Shown here one piece after another: positions 52,953 through 63,073 of a DNA stretch of 64,000 nucleotides. A program made the position numbers and the translations under genes. Position 1 is the stretch's first letter; each line of letters opens with the position of its first letter. This stretch comes from Salaquimonas sp. (GTDB taxonomy: Bacteria; Pseudomonadota; Alphaproteobacteria; Rhizobiales; Rhizobiaceae), in assembly GCA_028289365.1 (NCBI GenBank), contig JANQQM010000033.1, forward strand, positions 62,001 to 126,000. The letters are read 5' to 3'. The notes beneath the pieces were generated by a model that saw only the letters and a list, made by a program, of their open reading frames with translations, did not search any database and was not told the origin of the DNA.

Positions 52953-55950
52953 CGTCCTTTTCGAGCTGTTTTTTTAGATCCATCAATTTGGCAAAAGGTG
53001 AATCAGGGTCAATTCGTTTCTCGCGTCTTTCCGGTCGTGGTTTGCCGCCTGATCCGGACTTGGCCTTTTCCTGATGGGCACGAAACTGGTTGCCACGATT
53101 TGATTTGCCGCGTTTCTTGTTACCGGAAAAATTGCGATTGTCGGCATGTTCGCCAGCGTTCCTGTTGGCGGCTGCGCCCCTGCCGGAGCCTTGCTTCCGG
53201 AATGCAGTTCGCTCAGGTCGCGGTGTGCGCCAAATTGTGACGGTCCTGGCAATTTCGGCCTCGACGGCGCCATCCGAATCGGTATCGGCGACAACGGTCG
53301 CCTGCGTCTGTTCGCCTTCGGATGGTGTCGTGGTTTCGGTCGTCGGCGATTCGGCTTTTTGCTCTGATGGTTGCTCTACAGATTCCGATTTCGCTTCCTG
53401 CGCGGCCGCTGGCGTTTCAGACTTGATTTCTGCCGTGTTCTCGACCGGTTTGTCCGTCGCCTGGGTTGGCTTCAGTTTCTCGAACTCTTCGAGGGACTTC
53501 GTCTCGCCGCGATAACCAAGATCCTTCAGGACCTTCTCCATGTCGGCATGGGTGGCACCAAGGAATGAGAGCATTGCCGGGGTCACATAAAATGTTCGAT
53601 TTCCCATGGCGCCGTCAGGTGGCGGAAGGTCGGCTCCAGTGCGCCAGGAAACTGCGGGCCGGATGAGATCTGCCAAGCGTTCCAGAATATCGATCCTCAC
53701 AGCCTTGTCTCCCAAGAGACGAAAACCGCACAGGCGGTAGATTTCCGGATCGATTTCCCTATCGACCGGGAAGGATGTCCTGCCTGCGGCGGACATGTTG
53801 GGAATTTCAGTCAGCCCTGACGCATCGAGGCGATTGTTCTTTAGCCCCCAGAGCAGGCAGATCAATTCGGCCGGGCCCGGCTTGAGAAGTACCGGGACGA
53901 AAATGCTGTAGGCGCCGAAACGGACACCGTGCCGGCGAATCTTTGCCCGCATGTCCTGATCGAGGCCCTGCACTTCGGAAGAAATTTCCCGCCGGTCGAC
54001 GGAACCCAGTTGTTCGACTATTCGAAATGCAACGCCGCGCGAGGTACCGGTCAGCGCTTCGTCCGCCGGCAAATCCACTAGGGGTTTCAAGACGGTTTCG
54101 ATATGATTTGACACCCACCGGTCAAGCCGATGCTGAACCATGTCACGATGGTTGCCTGTGAGTTGCTCGTCGGCGAGAATTGTCACTTTTGGTTTCAGGA
54201 CGTCGTCCGTGCTCGCCAGTTTCCCGACCGGCACTCCGAGCCATCTAAGCGTACCGTCGGATCCGAGCGCAAAATCTCCGTTCGGGGCAGAAGAGAGGCG
54301 TTCGGCGCGTTTGGATATTTCAGTTGCCAATGCCTTTGCCGCAGCATTAGCAGCGGCCTTGGCATCTGCGCCGGTAGCCACCGTGTCTGCCGTAAATCTG
54401 AATCCTTCCAGTTTGCCGACATGATGGCCTTCTACGACCACATCTCCTTCAGGGCTGATTTCTGCTTCCAGCATTGCATTTTCCCGCAAGCGCTTCATCA
54501 ATACGCTTGTCCTTCGATCTATGAAACGTTTCGTCAAGTTCTGGTGCAGCGCATCCGATAGACGATCCTCAATGTCCCGTGTCTTCTCCTGCCAATGGAC
54601 AGGATCGGCAAGCCAGCCGGCGCGATGTGAAAGATAGGTCCAGGTCCGTATATGTGCAATGCGTGCCGACAATATGTCTATGTCGCCATCGGTTCTGTCT
54701 GTACGACCAATCTGGTCGGCGAACCATTCCTCATTGATTGATCCCGAATTCACCAGATCCAGAAATATGTTTCTCAACAGCTCGGCATGCTCACCTGGCG
54801 AGATGCGCCGATAATCCGGGATCTGGCAAACATCCCAGAGCAGCTGTACTTGCGCTGAATCGCTGCATGCAGCTGCGATCGGTTCCACTTTCGAAAGGTT
54901 GTCCAATGCCACCAGATCTGCGGCAGGAAAGGACTTCATCAACATTCGTTGATCAGACGGGCGTTCAAGCGACGCCCGCAAATCGTTGATTGAAGAAAAA
55001 TCCAGGTCGCGGTTCCGCCAGATCAACACCTTCACCCGATCGAAGTCATGGGTCTCCAGGCGCTGGACCAATTCGTCGGGGAACGGGTCGACCTGCCCGG
55101 TCACGCCAAAGGTACCGTCGCGAATGTGGCGTCCGGCCCGCCCGGCGATCTGCCCCATTTCCGCAGGCGTCAGATTCCGGTGGGTCAAGCCATCAAATTT
55201 TCGATCCTGGGCAAATGCGACGTGATCGACATCCAGATTGAGGCCCATGCCGATGGCGTCCGTTGCGACCAGAAAATCGATATCGCCTGATTGGTACAAG
55301 GCAACCTGAGCGTTTCTGGTGCGTGGACTCAAAGAACCAAGCACAACAGCTGCGCCACCGCGCTGACGACGGATAAGTTCGGCAATCGCGTAAACTTCAT
55401 CGGCAGAAAACGCCACGATTGCGCTTCGGCGCGGCAGGCGGGTAATCTTCTTTTGCCCTGCCCAGGTAAGCATCGACATGCGTGGTCGCGTCACGATGTT
55501 GATCCCGGGCAGCAATTCATCAAGCGTGTTGCGAATTGTCTCGGCCCCGAGCAGCATCGTTTCGTCGCGGCCGCGCAAATTCATCAGCCGGTCGGTGAAA
55601 ACATGTCCACGTTCCAGATCTGCAGCGAGCTGGACCTCGTCAATGGCAACAAAAGCAGCATCGGTCCGGTCCGGCATCGCCTCGACGGTGCAAACCTGAT
55701 ACCGGGCCTTGCCGTTGGCATTGATTTTTTCCTCACCGGTAATCAGCGCGACATTGGCAACGCCAACACGATCAGCGACCCTGCCATAGACTTCTCTTGC
55801 GAGTAGCCTGAGCGGAAGGCCGATCAGCCCGCTTTCATGCGCGGTCATGCGTTCGATTGCCAGGTGGGTCTTGCCCGTATTCGTCGGGCCAAGCACAGCG
55901 ATTACGCCGAGTCCGCTGCGTTCTGAATTGGCAGTTTTGTTGGTTGTCAT
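52945..55950 (-). CDS. SUV3-like superfamily 2 RNA helicase
   Basis: A 1001-residue helicase related to mitochondrial Suv3. The ATPase core has Walker A VLGPTNTGKTHLAIERM at residues 19-35, DEVQLAADLERG (DExQ-type motif II) near 105, and motif VI QIAGRAGRHIRDG near 268. A Suv3 C-terminal region follows. The last 160 or so residues are low-complexity: an acidic and Glu/Thr/Ser-rich part, then a basic Arg/Gly/Asn-rich tail (KKRGKSNRGNQFRAHQEKAKSG) that is probably disordered and RNA-binding. Such proteins are found next to the S4 gene in rhizobia. Function in RNA decay is inferred from Suv3. Confidence 0.9.
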   Translation of the reverse strand: MTTNKTANSERSGLGVIAVLGPTNTGKTHLAIERMTAHESGLIGLPLRLLAREVYGRVADRVGVANVALITGEEKINANGKARYQVCTVEAMPDRTDAAFVAIDEVQLAADLERGHVFTDRLMNLRGRDETMLLGAETIRNTLDELLPGINIVTRPRMSMLTWAGQKKITRLPRRSAIVAFSADEVYAIAELIRRQRGGAAVVLGSLSPRTRNAQVALYQSGDIDFLVATDAIGMGLNLDVDHVAFAQDRKFDGLTHRNLTPAEMGQIAGRAGRHIRDGTFGVTGQVDPFPDELVQRLETHDFDRVKVLIWRNRDLDFSSINDLRASLERPSDQRMLMKSFPAADLVALDNLSKVEPIAAACSDSAQVQLLWDVCQIPDYRRISPGEHAELLRNIFLDLVNSGSINEEWFADQIGRTDRTDGDIDILSARIAHIRTWTYLSHRAGWLADPVHWQEKTRDIEDRLSDALHQNLTKRFIDRRTSVLMKRLRENAMLEAEISPEGDVVVEGHHVGKLEGFRFTADTVATGADAKAAANAAAKALATEISKRAERLSSAPNGDFALGSDGTLRWLGVPVGKLASTDDVLKPKVTILADEQLTGNHRDMVQHRLDRWVSNHIETVLKPLVDLPADEALTGTSRGVAFRIVEQLGSVDRREISSEVQGLDQDMRAKIRRHGVRFGAYSIFVPVLLKPGPAELICLLWGLKNNRLDASGLTEIPNMSAAGRTSFPVDREIDPEIYRLCGFRLLGDKAVRIDILERLADLIRPAVSWRTGADLPPPDGAMGNRTFYVTPAMLSFLGATHADMEKVLKDLGYRGETKSLEEFEKLKPTQATDKPVENTAEIKSETPAAAQEAKSESVEQPSEQKAESPTTETTTPSEGEQTQATVVADTDSDGAVEAEIARTVTIWRTPRPERTAFRKQGSGRGAAANRNAGEHADNRNFSGNKKRGKSNRGNQFRAHQEKAKSGSGGKPRPERREKRIDPDSPFAKLMDLKKQLEKDDG

Positions 55951-56100
55951 TTCCGAGGATATATCTCGTAGATTTGCTGTGAAAGAGGCGGAATTATATT
56001 TCCCTGTTTCCTGCGCGCAGGTTTTATATTGGTTTTACAAGGTTTTCTAGCAAATACTGCCTTTAAGGCATTTGTTCGTCTGATTGTGGTTACGAGTGGT

Positions 56101-56958
56101 TTACTTGGCAGAAGTGCCGAAGAAAACCGGCATTGCCGTGAACTTTCCGATCCAGGTCGGTACTTCAATACGAATGGGTGTAAACAGGCTTGAATTCTCC
56201 ATGGGCGCAAGCCAGATCTCGATACCCTCATTGTCGCGCATGTAGTTGATATTTTTCTGATTTTTCTTGTGCCCGGAAACCGGTATGTAGCGCAACTGAC
56301 ATACAAAGGCGTCGCCTTCATATCCCTCCGTCGAGATTGTCTTGATATATTTATACTTCAATTTGATATCGAAACGTGTGTCACCGTCATAGACATTCAA
56401 TACTCGATTGCAGACCGCTCGAGGGTTTTTTACGTCCTCCGGCGCTACGGGGACAATGATACTGCTTCCGGGATCAATAACGCTGCTAAGCTGCTCTTCT
56501 TCGATCTGAACCCATTTACGGCTCTTTTTCTTGCGCTTTTTCTTTTTGGGTTCGATGGAGACCGTCTTTACCGCGCCATCCTCGAATTCCATTTCAAGTG
56601 TTGATTTCTTGTTTTTCTTCTTTTTCTCTTCGATGTAGATGGCCTCATGCTGAATGGCCATTACCTTGTCACCGTTAATCAAACCGCTGCTCTTGGCCCG
56701 GCCTTTGCCGGGTGAAACCATTTCTGCAACACCAACCGTTTTCCCTGATGCAGTCATGGAATAGGTCTCGTCATTGAATTCAATTTTAAACGTAGCTTTT
56801 CCTACCGGGATTACGCCAAAGCGGACATTCCATTTTGTTTTGTGACGCGTCGTCTCCGCATTCACCGTATCCGCTAGGCCGATGGAAAATATCAAGATGC
56901 CTGCCATCGCCTTGATCAAGGCTGACACGGATTGAATCGATTGTCTGCTTAATGTCAT
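56101..56958 (-). CDS. DUF3108 domain-containing exported protein
   Basis: A 285-residue periplasmic protein of the DUF3108 family. From the ATG at 56958 it opens MTLSRQSIQSVSALIKAMAGILIFSIGLADTVNAE, a signal peptide. The mature chain has KWNVRFGVIPVGKATFKIEF, a Lys-rich insert (EKKKKNKK and KKKKRKKKSRKW), RVLNVYDGDTRFDIKLKYKY and GIEIWLAPMENSSLFTPIRIEV. The ORF track adds 49 residues without signal features. Homologues often lie before rpmB in rhizobia. The lysine-rich insert is odd for the family and may be lineage-specific. Confidence 0.82.
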   Translation of the reverse strand: MTLSRQSIQSVSALIKAMAGILIFSIGLADTVNAETTRHKTKWNVRFGVIPVGKATFKIEFNDETYSMTASGKTVGVAEMVSPGKGRAKSSGLINGDKVMAIQHEAIYIEEKKKKNKKSTLEMEFEDGAVKTVSIEPKKKKRKKKSRKWVQIEEEQLSSVIDPGSSIIVPVAPEDVKNPRAVCNRVLNVYDGDTRFDIKLKYKYIKTISTEGYEGDAFVCQLRYIPVSGHKKNQKNINYMRDNEGIEIWLAPMENSSLFTPIRIEVPTWIGKFTAMPVFFGTSAK

Positions 56959-57268
56959 TCTAGGTTCCGAACTCGCTTTCAGAAAAATGGGTAACATAAA
57001 GCAGTTATCGCAGCCTAGCTGAACAGAATGTGAAGCACGTCCAGGTGTTTTGATTTCTGTCGCAAGCTTTGGCTTGACGCAGTAATGCCAAATCACTATA
57101 GACACGTGACTTTCCCGGAGGTCCGAGCCGCGCGGGCCTGGCTATTAACCGCCAGCCAAGCAGTTCTTATTTGCCTTAATGGTTTGACGGCAAGAAGCTA
57201 GGTTGAACCTGTGGCGATTTAGCGGCAATCGACCGGAGCCGGAACCAAAGATTTACAAGGAAGAAGAT
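56959..57268. other. Divergent region and long rpmB leader
   Basis: No gene is supported. Besides the rpmB promoter at 57074-57102 it holds a leader of about 160 bases with a GC-rich possible hairpin (TGGC...GCCA around 57138-57160) before the rpmB ribosome site AAGGAAG. The leader could serve in feedback control of L28, which is inference only. Confidence 0.45.
57074..57102 (+). promoter_or_regulatory. Housekeeping-type promoter for rpmB
   Basis: TTGACG at 57074-57079 and TATAGA at 57097-57102 are separated by exactly 17 bases, close to the sigma-70 consensus. Transcription would start near 57109 and leave a leader of about 160 bases before rpmB. Confidence 0.65.
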
Positions 57269-57565
57269 ATGTCCAGGCGTTGTGAATTAACCGGTAAAGC
57301 GGTTCTGTCAGGCAATAATGTTAGCCATGCGAACAATAAAACTCGTCGCCGGTTTTTACCAAATCTGGTGAATGTCACGCTGATGAGCGAAGCCATGAAC
57401 CAGCGGGTACGCATGCGGATTAGCGCTAATGCTCTGCGCTCCGTCGAACATCGCGGTGGCCTGGATGCGTTCCTGGCGAAAGCCCCAAATAGTGATTTGT
57501 CACCGCGCGCGCGCTTGTTGAAGAAGCAGATCGAGAAGAAGCAGGCCGAAGCTTCTACTGCCTGA
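57269..57565 (+). CDS. rpmB: 50S ribosomal protein L28
   Basis: A 98-residue ribosomal protein. [33 protein letters not shown] is the L28 opening, followed by [25 protein letters not shown] and a basic tail. The ORF-track start is 66 bases too early; AAGGAAG lies six bases before the ATG at 57269. Only the first Cys of possible zinc-type L28 is present, so it is the zinc-free form. Confidence 0.96.
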   Translation: MSRRCELTGKAVLSGNNVSHANNKTRRRFLPNLVNVTLMSEAMNQRVRMRISANALRSVEHRGGLDAFLAKAPNSDLSPRARLLKKQIEKKQAEASTA

Positions 57566-57674
57566 CAAACTGCGGCCGATATTAGGATTTCAATAGAACG
57601 CGGTCTCCCGGGATCAAGCGACTTCCCAGGTGACCGAATGAATTGCGGCTGGTGCCATCACCCAGGATAAAAAA

Positions 57675-58292
57675 ATGGAATCGTTGAAAAAGACAATGCC
57701 GTTTATCGTGGCCATGGCAGTCGTTGTCGTTGCCTCGAACATTCTCGTTACCTATCCCTTCAACTATTTCGGGCTAGGGAATCTGCTGACCTGGGGTGCG
57801 TTTACCTATCCAATCGCGTTTCTAGTCAATGATCTGACAAATAGGCGTTTTGGCCTGAAGAGTGCCCGCCTTGTCGTCTATGCCGGATTTTTTCTGGCGG
57901 TCATTCTCTCGATAATGCTTGCGTCACCACGGATCGCAATCGCTTCGGGAACAGCGTTCCTGTGCGCACAATTGTTTGACGCAACAATATTCGACCGGCT
58001 ACGTGCATTGAGCTGGTGGAAGGCGCCATTCATTTCTACAGTTGCCGGATCGGCACTTGATACGGTGCTGTTTTTCTCGCTCGCATTTTCCGCACAATTT
58101 GCGGTACTGGACACGATCACCGGTGCCGAAGATGGTTCTCTTGCCTTCCCGGTGGCATTCATGGGCACCGAAGTTCCGTTGTGGATGTCACTGGCATTTG
58201 GCGATTTCTGGGTGAAGATCGCCACTGGCGTAGCAATGTTGCTGCCATATGGAATTTTGATGAACAGGTTGCGTCCGGCCCGCGCCGTCTAG
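57675..58292 (+). CDS. Queuosine precursor transporter (YhhQ/VUT family)
   Basis: A 205-residue inner-membrane protein with about six hydrophobic segments. ASNILVTYPFNYFGLGNLLTWGAFTYPIAFLVNDLTNRRFG and CAQLFDATIFDRLR are YhhQ signatures. Members import preQ0/preQ1 for the queuosine modification of tRNA. It follows rpmB by about 110 bases. I did not see a convincing preQ1 riboswitch in that gap. Confidence 0.88.
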   Translation: MESLKKTMPFIVAMAVVVVASNILVTYPFNYFGLGNLLTWGAFTYPIAFLVNDLTNRRFGLKSARLVVYAGFFLAVILSIMLASPRIAIASGTAFLCAQLFDATIFDRLRALSWWKAPFISTVAGSALDTVLFFSLAFSAQFAVLDTITGAEDGSLAFPVAFMGTEVPLWMSLAFGDFWVKIATGVAMLLPYGILMNRLRPARAV

Positions 58293-58293
58293 T

Positions 58294-59316
58294 TCATGGC
58301 AAGTATTGGAATTCCAGGATAAGCGTGTTTTGCAGCACCGAAAAATTGTCGTCTGATACCAATGTCAGGAACGTATCGGCGTTCTCGTCGATGGTAATGT
58401 CGAGTGACTCAAAATTATCGATTCTGAAATTCGTGTCTGCCTCAAGAATGATATCGCCGTAGAGAACGGCACCGGGCATGATCGTTTCTCCGGGAATTTG
58501 GCGCAGCCGGATTTCGGTTCCGCTAAATGCGCTGTGAAACCGTTCCAGGATAATCAGATCACCATTTGGAAGAAAGTCAGCGTCTGTAATCCCAAATTCA
58601 CTGATCCGGGCAATAGACAATTCGGCAATATCATCACCAGATAGCAAGAATGCACGGTGATTTCCCTCTGAACTCAGGCTTTCTTCCGTTATTGCAATAA
58701 ATTCGAAATCCTTCCGGTTGGGTGGTGACCGGGCCAGTGCTTCCAGCCCCTTATTGTTGGCCAAACGTAGTAATCTTACCTTTGGGAACACTGAATCCGG
58801 GTCGCCGGAAATTCTCCCATTGGCCAGAATGTATGAATTAATCCGGTTATTGTTTTCAAAAGCCACATAAGCGCTATCTCCCGCCAGTTCGAGGGCTTCG
58901 GCGTCTGAATCCCGTTTCCTGGTAAACAGGTTGCCATCCGGGTCAGGCAGCAAAGCAATATCGGCGAGAAGCACATCATCAAGGGCCCCGGCAACATCAC
59001 GTTTGAAAGCACCGTTGATGGTATATCCCTTATCGGTCACTGCAATGAAATTGGATCGGTCCGGGAAGAACCGAAACCCTGAAATTCCACCAAACTGGCG
59101 ATTGTCCGATGTCAGTTCCAGGCCGCCGATGAATTTCAGGCGGCCATAATCATCTTTGGGTTCGCCCAGCTTGAAATTCAGGATTTTGGCTGCAGTGATT
59201 CCGATCGGAACCGGATCCTTGGCCAGCGCTATAGAGAATGAGACCAGCAACAATGCAAACACTACTGCGCCTTTGGCGAAGTTTACGCTTACGACATTTT
59301 CAAGTCGTGTCTGCAA
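58294..59316 (-). CDS. Phytase-like esterase domain protein, exported
   Basis: A periplasmic protein of the 'esterase-like activity of phytase' family, predicted six-bladed beta-propeller. Visible segments are LKFIGGLELTSDNRQFGGISGFRFFPD, FIAVTDKGYTI, NKGLEALARSPPNRKDFEFIAITEE and NFESLDITIDE. The start is uncertain. The ORF-track ATG at 59388 would overlap cobT by 62 bases and put 24 charged residues before the signal peptide. The TTG at 59316, directly behind the cobT stop, gives MQTRLENVVSVNFAKGAVVFALLLVSFSIALA, a better signal peptide. It probably forms a transcript with cobT. Substrate unknown. Confidence 0.8.
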   Translation of the reverse strand: MQTRLENVVSVNFAKGAVVFALLLVSFSIALAKDPVPIGITAAKILNFKLGEPKDDYGRLKFIGGLELTSDNRQFGGISGFRFFPDRSNFIAVTDKGYTINGAFKRDVAGALDDVLLADIALLPDPDGNLFTRKRDSDAEALELAGDSAYVAFENNNRINSYILANGRISGDPDSVFPKVRLLRLANNKGLEALARSPPNRKDFEFIAITEESLSSEGNHRAFLLSGDDIAELSIARISEFGITDADFLPNGDLIILERFHSAFSGTEIRLRQIPGETIMPGAVLYGDIILEADTNFRIDNFESLDITIDENADTFLTLVSDDNFSVLQNTLILEFQYLP

Positions 59317-59326
59317 TTTTGCTATC

Positions 59327-61243
59327 TCAACCTGTTTTGGCCAATCTACGTTTTCCCGCCGCTTGTTTTTTCTCCTGAGAAACTTCATCGAACAGAGATG
59401 CCAGTTGCTCAGTCATTGCACCCGCCAGCTCTTCGGCATCGACGATGGTGACCGCCCGGTCATAATACCGCGTTACATCATGTCCGATCCCGATTGCGAG
59501 CAATTCCACCGGTGAATAGGTTTCAATATCCGAGATGACATGACGCAGATGCCGTTCCAAATAATTCCCCGGATTAACCGATAGTGTCGAATCGTCAACG
59601 GGTGCACCATCAGATATCATCATTAAAATTCGGCGATGTTCTGACCGTGCCATCAGGCGTGAATGTGCCCATAACAGCGCCTCGCCGTCTATGTTTTCCT
59701 TCAGCAGGCCTTCTCGCATCATCAGACCAAGGTTACGCCGTGACCGGCGCCAGGGTGCGTCCGCGCTCTTGTAGATGATGTGCCGCAGGTCGTTCAGCCG
59801 GCCGGGGGAGGGTGGTTTGTTGGCTCGCAACCATTTTTCCCTTGCCTGACCACCCTTCCATGCTCGTGTGGTAAAGCCGAGAATTTCGACCTTTACGCCG
59901 CACCGTTCCAGCGTTCGTGCCAATATGTCGGCACAGGTTGCAGCCACGGTAATCGGCCTGCCCCGCATGGAACCAGAGTTATCCAGCAGCAGCGTGACAA
60001 CGGTATCACGGAACACGGTGTCTCGTTCCATTTTGAACGAAAGCGGCGTTGTTGGATCGATTATGATCCGTGACAGCCGTGCAGTATCCAGATAGCCCTC
60101 TTCGAGGTCGAAATCCCAGGATCTGTTCTGCTTTGCCATCAGGCGGCGCTGCAGGCGGTTTGCCAGTCTGCCTACCACGCCCTGCAAGTGAGCCAGCTGT
60201 TTGTCGAGAAAGCTGCGAAGCCTTTCCAGTTCGGTTTCATCACAAAGCTCTTCGGCAAGGACCACCTCGTCGAATTCAGTGGAGAAGACCTTGTAGTCGC
60301 TTTCGGGCGGTAATTGAGAAAATGGCAGTTCCGGTCGATAGGCTTCACCGGGTTGTTCGGTGTCATTCTCATCATCTTCCAGAAATTCATCGCCATCGAC
60401 TTCGGTGGCTTCAGATTCGCCCTGCTGCTGATCATCGGAATCGGATTCTGCGTCTTCAGGCTGACTCTCATCCTGGCCGGTAGACTCTTCGTTCTGTCTC
60501 TGAGAATCCTCAGTTTCTCCGTCCGTGTCTGAATCATTGTCATCTTCAGAATCATCAGGTTCGGAATCTCCGAGTTCGTCGCCCATGTCGAGGGCTCGGA
60601 TCAATTCTCGGACGGCATGTGCAAATGCGGCCTGGTCTTCCAGATCCGCATCCAGCGCATCGATATTCTTGCCGGCTTTCTGTTCGATGAATTCTCGCCA
60701 CAGATTGACGATGTTCTGGGCACTTTCGGGTGGCTCCCGACCCGTCAATTTTTCGCGTACCACCATGGCAACTGCGTCTTCCAGGGGCACATCGGCACGG
60801 TCGACTGCGGACGGAAAATTGGTTTTTGAATATTTGTCCTCATGCATGACTGCCAGATTGTCGGACACGCCCGGCATTTGCAGCGAACCAATTGCCTCGA
60901 TACGGGCTTGCTCCACTGCATCATAAACTGCTCTGGCATTATCACCGGTCGGCGAAAGCCTGGCATGCACCTGGGTATCGTGGCATGCCTTGCGTAGCGC
61001 CATTGCGTCGCCGGTTCCCCGCAAGACCGACAATTGCTGTCTCGACATCTTACGGCCGGGCTCGGGCAGGCGGACTTCCTCGCCGACCATTGCCGGCTTG
61101 TCGGTCGTATAGCTTATCTGCAGTTGCGAGTCGCCAGAAATTGCGCGCACGCAATTGGCTACCGCCTGTTTTAGCGGCTCAAAATCAGGAACACCGACTG
61201 ACCGGTTCCTGCTGTTGCTTCCTGCTCCGCTGCCTGTTGCCAT
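59327..61243 (-). CDS. cobT: Cobaltochelatase subunit CobT
   Basis: A 638-residue subunit of the aerobic cobaltochelatase that inserts cobalt into hydrogenobyrinate a,c-diamide during vitamin B12 synthesis. The N-terminal part ends in a strongly acidic stretch (about residues 220-300, runs of Asp, Glu, Ser and Gln), as in other CobT proteins. The C-terminal von Willebrand A domain has the metal motif [18 protein letters not shown] near residue 415 and [14 protein letters not shown] near 540. It lies 32 bases after cobS. CobN is not in the window. Confidence 0.95.
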   Translation of the reverse strand: MATGSGAGSNSRNRSVGVPDFEPLKQAVANCVRAISGDSQLQISYTTDKPAMVGEEVRLPEPGRKMSRQQLSVLRGTGDAMALRKACHDTQVHARLSPTGDNARAVYDAVEQARIEAIGSLQMPGVSDNLAVMHEDKYSKTNFPSAVDRADVPLEDAVAMVVREKLTGREPPESAQNIVNLWREFIEQKAGKNIDALDADLEDQAAFAHAVRELIRALDMGDELGDSEPDDSEDDNDSDTDGETEDSQRQNEESTGQDESQPEDAESDSDDQQQGESEATEVDGDEFLEDDENDTEQPGEAYRPELPFSQLPPESDYKVFSTEFDEVVLAEELCDETELERLRSFLDKQLAHLQGVVGRLANRLQRRLMAKQNRSWDFDLEEGYLDTARLSRIIIDPTTPLSFKMERDTVFRDTVVTLLLDNSGSMRGRPITVAATCADILARTLERCGVKVEILGFTTRAWKGGQAREKWLRANKPPSPGRLNDLRHIIYKSADAPWRRSRRNLGLMMREGLLKENIDGEALLWAHSRLMARSEHRRILMMISDGAPVDDSTLSVNPGNYLERHLRHVISDIETYSPVELLAIGIGHDVTRYYDRAVTIVDAEELAGAMTEQLASLFDEVSQEKKQAAGKRRLAKTG

Positions 61244-61275
61244 TGATACAATTCTTCATGCTTGTTTGTCCGGCA

Positions 61276-62244
61276 TCACGCCAAAACCAGATTGGCAGTC
61301 GATTCTGCGATCTCCTCACCAAATGCACGCTGATAGAATTCGGCCACGGTAATTCGTTCCAACTCATCGCACTTGTTGAGGAACGTCACCTGAAAGGCAA
61401 AACCCAAATCACCGAAAATTTCGGTGTTTTCCGCCCAGGTAATCACCGTACGAGGGCTCATCACGGTGGAAAGATCGCCTGCCATGAATGCGTTACGCGT
61501 CAGATCGGCAACCCGGACCATTTTTGAAATCTGATCCCTGCCCTTTTCCGTGTCAAAAGACTTAACCTTGGCCAGGACGATGTCTACCTCATTGTCATGT
61601 GGCAGGTAGTTCAGTGTTACCACCATTGACCAGCGGTCCATCTGGGCTTGGTTGATTTGCTGTGTGCCGTGATAGAGCCCCGTCGTATCGCCAAGACCGA
61701 TGGTGTTTGCGGTGGCGAACAGTCTGAAGGCCGGATGGGGACGGATAACCCGGCTTTGATCCATCAATGTCAGCCTGCCTGAAGATTCCAGGACACGCTG
61801 AATGACAAACATGACATCGGGTCTACCCGCATCATATTCATCAAAAACCAGAGCGATGTTGTTCTGATAGGCCCAGGGCAGGATGCCGTCCTTGAATTCG
61901 GTTATCTGCATACCGTCCTTGAGTACGATGGCATCTTTGCCGACCAGGTCGATACGGCTTACATGGCTGTCGAGGTTGATGCGCACGCACGGCCATTTCA
62001 GACGCGCTGCAACCTGCTCGATATGCGTCGATTTTCCGGTTCCGTGATAGCCGGACACCAGGACCCGGCGGTTATGGGAGAATCCCGCCAGAATTGCCAG
62101 TGTCGTTTCGCGGTCAAACAGGTAATCGGGATCAAAATCCGGAACGTGTTCGCTGAGATTTGAAAATGCCGGAACCATCAGATCCGAATCGATATTGAAT
62201 TCTTTCCGGACCGAAACTTCGGTATCCGGCATGCCCTCTGTCAT
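61276..62244 (-). CDS. cobS: Cobaltochelatase AAA+ subunit CobS
   Basis: A 322-residue AAA+ ATPase that works with CobT and CobN in cobalt insertion. Walker A is [20 protein letters not shown] near residue 75 and Walker B is [17 protein letters not shown] near residue 135. The ATG at 62244 has GGAGG eight bases upstream and is preferred to the TTG two codons earlier. First of the cobS-cobT pair. Confidence 0.95.
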   Translation of the reverse strand: MTEGMPDTEVSVRKEFNIDSDLMVPAFSNLSEHVPDFDPDYLFDRETTLAILAGFSHNRRVLVSGYHGTGKSTHIEQVAARLKWPCVRINLDSHVSRIDLVGKDAIVLKDGMQITEFKDGILPWAYQNNIALVFDEYDAGRPDVMFVIQRVLESSGRLTLMDQSRVIRPHPAFRLFATANTIGLGDTTGLYHGTQQINQAQMDRWSMVVTLNYLPHDNEVDIVLAKVKSFDTEKGRDQISKMVRVADLTRNAFMAGDLSTVMSPRTVITWAENTEIFGDLGFAFQVTFLNKCDELERITVAEFYQRAFGEEIAESTANLVLA

Positions 62245-62299
62245 CCCCAAATCCTCCGGTGATGTTGTGGGTGGCTGGTTTCTTTAGCATCTGATTGGA

Positions 62300-62908
62300 T
62301 TAACAGAAACCAGCTTGTCTCAGATATTTGTAGGCCTGAATAATTTGACGCAGCTTTTCTTCGGAGCTGCGATCTCCGCCATTTGCATCAGGATGGTGGC
62401 GTTTGACAAGTTCTTTATAGCGCGTCTTGATATCGTCCGCATTTGCTGTGGGCGGCAAACCAAGCTGATCCAGGGACTTTTTTTCGAGTGTCCGCAATTT
62501 CCTGACGCGCTGTGTTCCGCCAGTACGTGCGCCGCCGGGACCAAGCCGAGCCCTGATCCTGGCAGCTGTCGGATCCTTGGGGCCGGGCTCATTGACATAA
62601 CCATCAGCGCCTGACTTGTTTACACCCATTGTCCATGTAGGTCGGTGTCCGGTCAGGGAATCCTTATGATATTTCGCGATTGAATCGTCATCGAGACCGG
62701 AAAAGTAATTATATGTCTTGTTGTACTCGCGTACGTGATCAATGCAGAAATTGAGATATTGTCCTTCACGATCGCGTCCCATCGGTGCGCGATGGGTGGC
62801 CGGTTTGTCGCAACCGTCCCACTGACAGACACCGGTAACAGTCTCCGTCTTCTTTTTTTTACCTTTATCTATTCGAATCTTGTCGAAGTATTTTGATTTG
62901 AAGTCCAT
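62300..62908 (-). CDS. DnaJ-domain protein
   Basis: A 202-residue protein with a C-terminal J domain: LDQLGLPPTANADDIKTRYKELVKRHHPDANGGD (about 142-175) with the HPD motif that stimulates Hsp70. The N-terminal part has a small possible zinc site, CQWDGCDKPATHRAP with a later CIDH. This architecture and its place between bolA and cobS are common in rhizobia. The true partner is unknown; the ribosome site is weak. Confidence 0.9.
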   Translation of the reverse strand: MDFKSKYFDKIRIDKGKKKKTETVTGVCQWDGCDKPATHRAPMGRDREGQYLNFCIDHVREYNKTYNYFSGLDDDSIAKYHKDSLTGHRPTWTMGVNKSGADGYVNEPGPKDPTAARIRARLGPGGARTGGTQRVRKLRTLEKKSLDQLGLPPTANADDIKTRYKELVKRHHPDANGGDRSSEEKLRQIIQAYKYLRQAGFC

Positions 62909-63073
62909 GGGCCAATTATGATGCTAGATCGCGATAGGAACAAGAATTGACTTTTGGGTGAATGCTCCCCAAAAGGATCGATTGATTTGTTTCTGGATTT
63001 TGAAGTACCCGAAAGCACATAATGATGGCTACAAATGGGTACAACCAGTCGACAAGATTTTGATGGAGCCAAG

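Noticed and set aside
57566-57674. Possible preQ1 riboswitch before the YhhQ-type transporter
   Set aside because: The A-rich run next to the ATG recalls preQ1-I, but I could not find the conserved loop and matching P1 stem. A covariance-model search would settle it.
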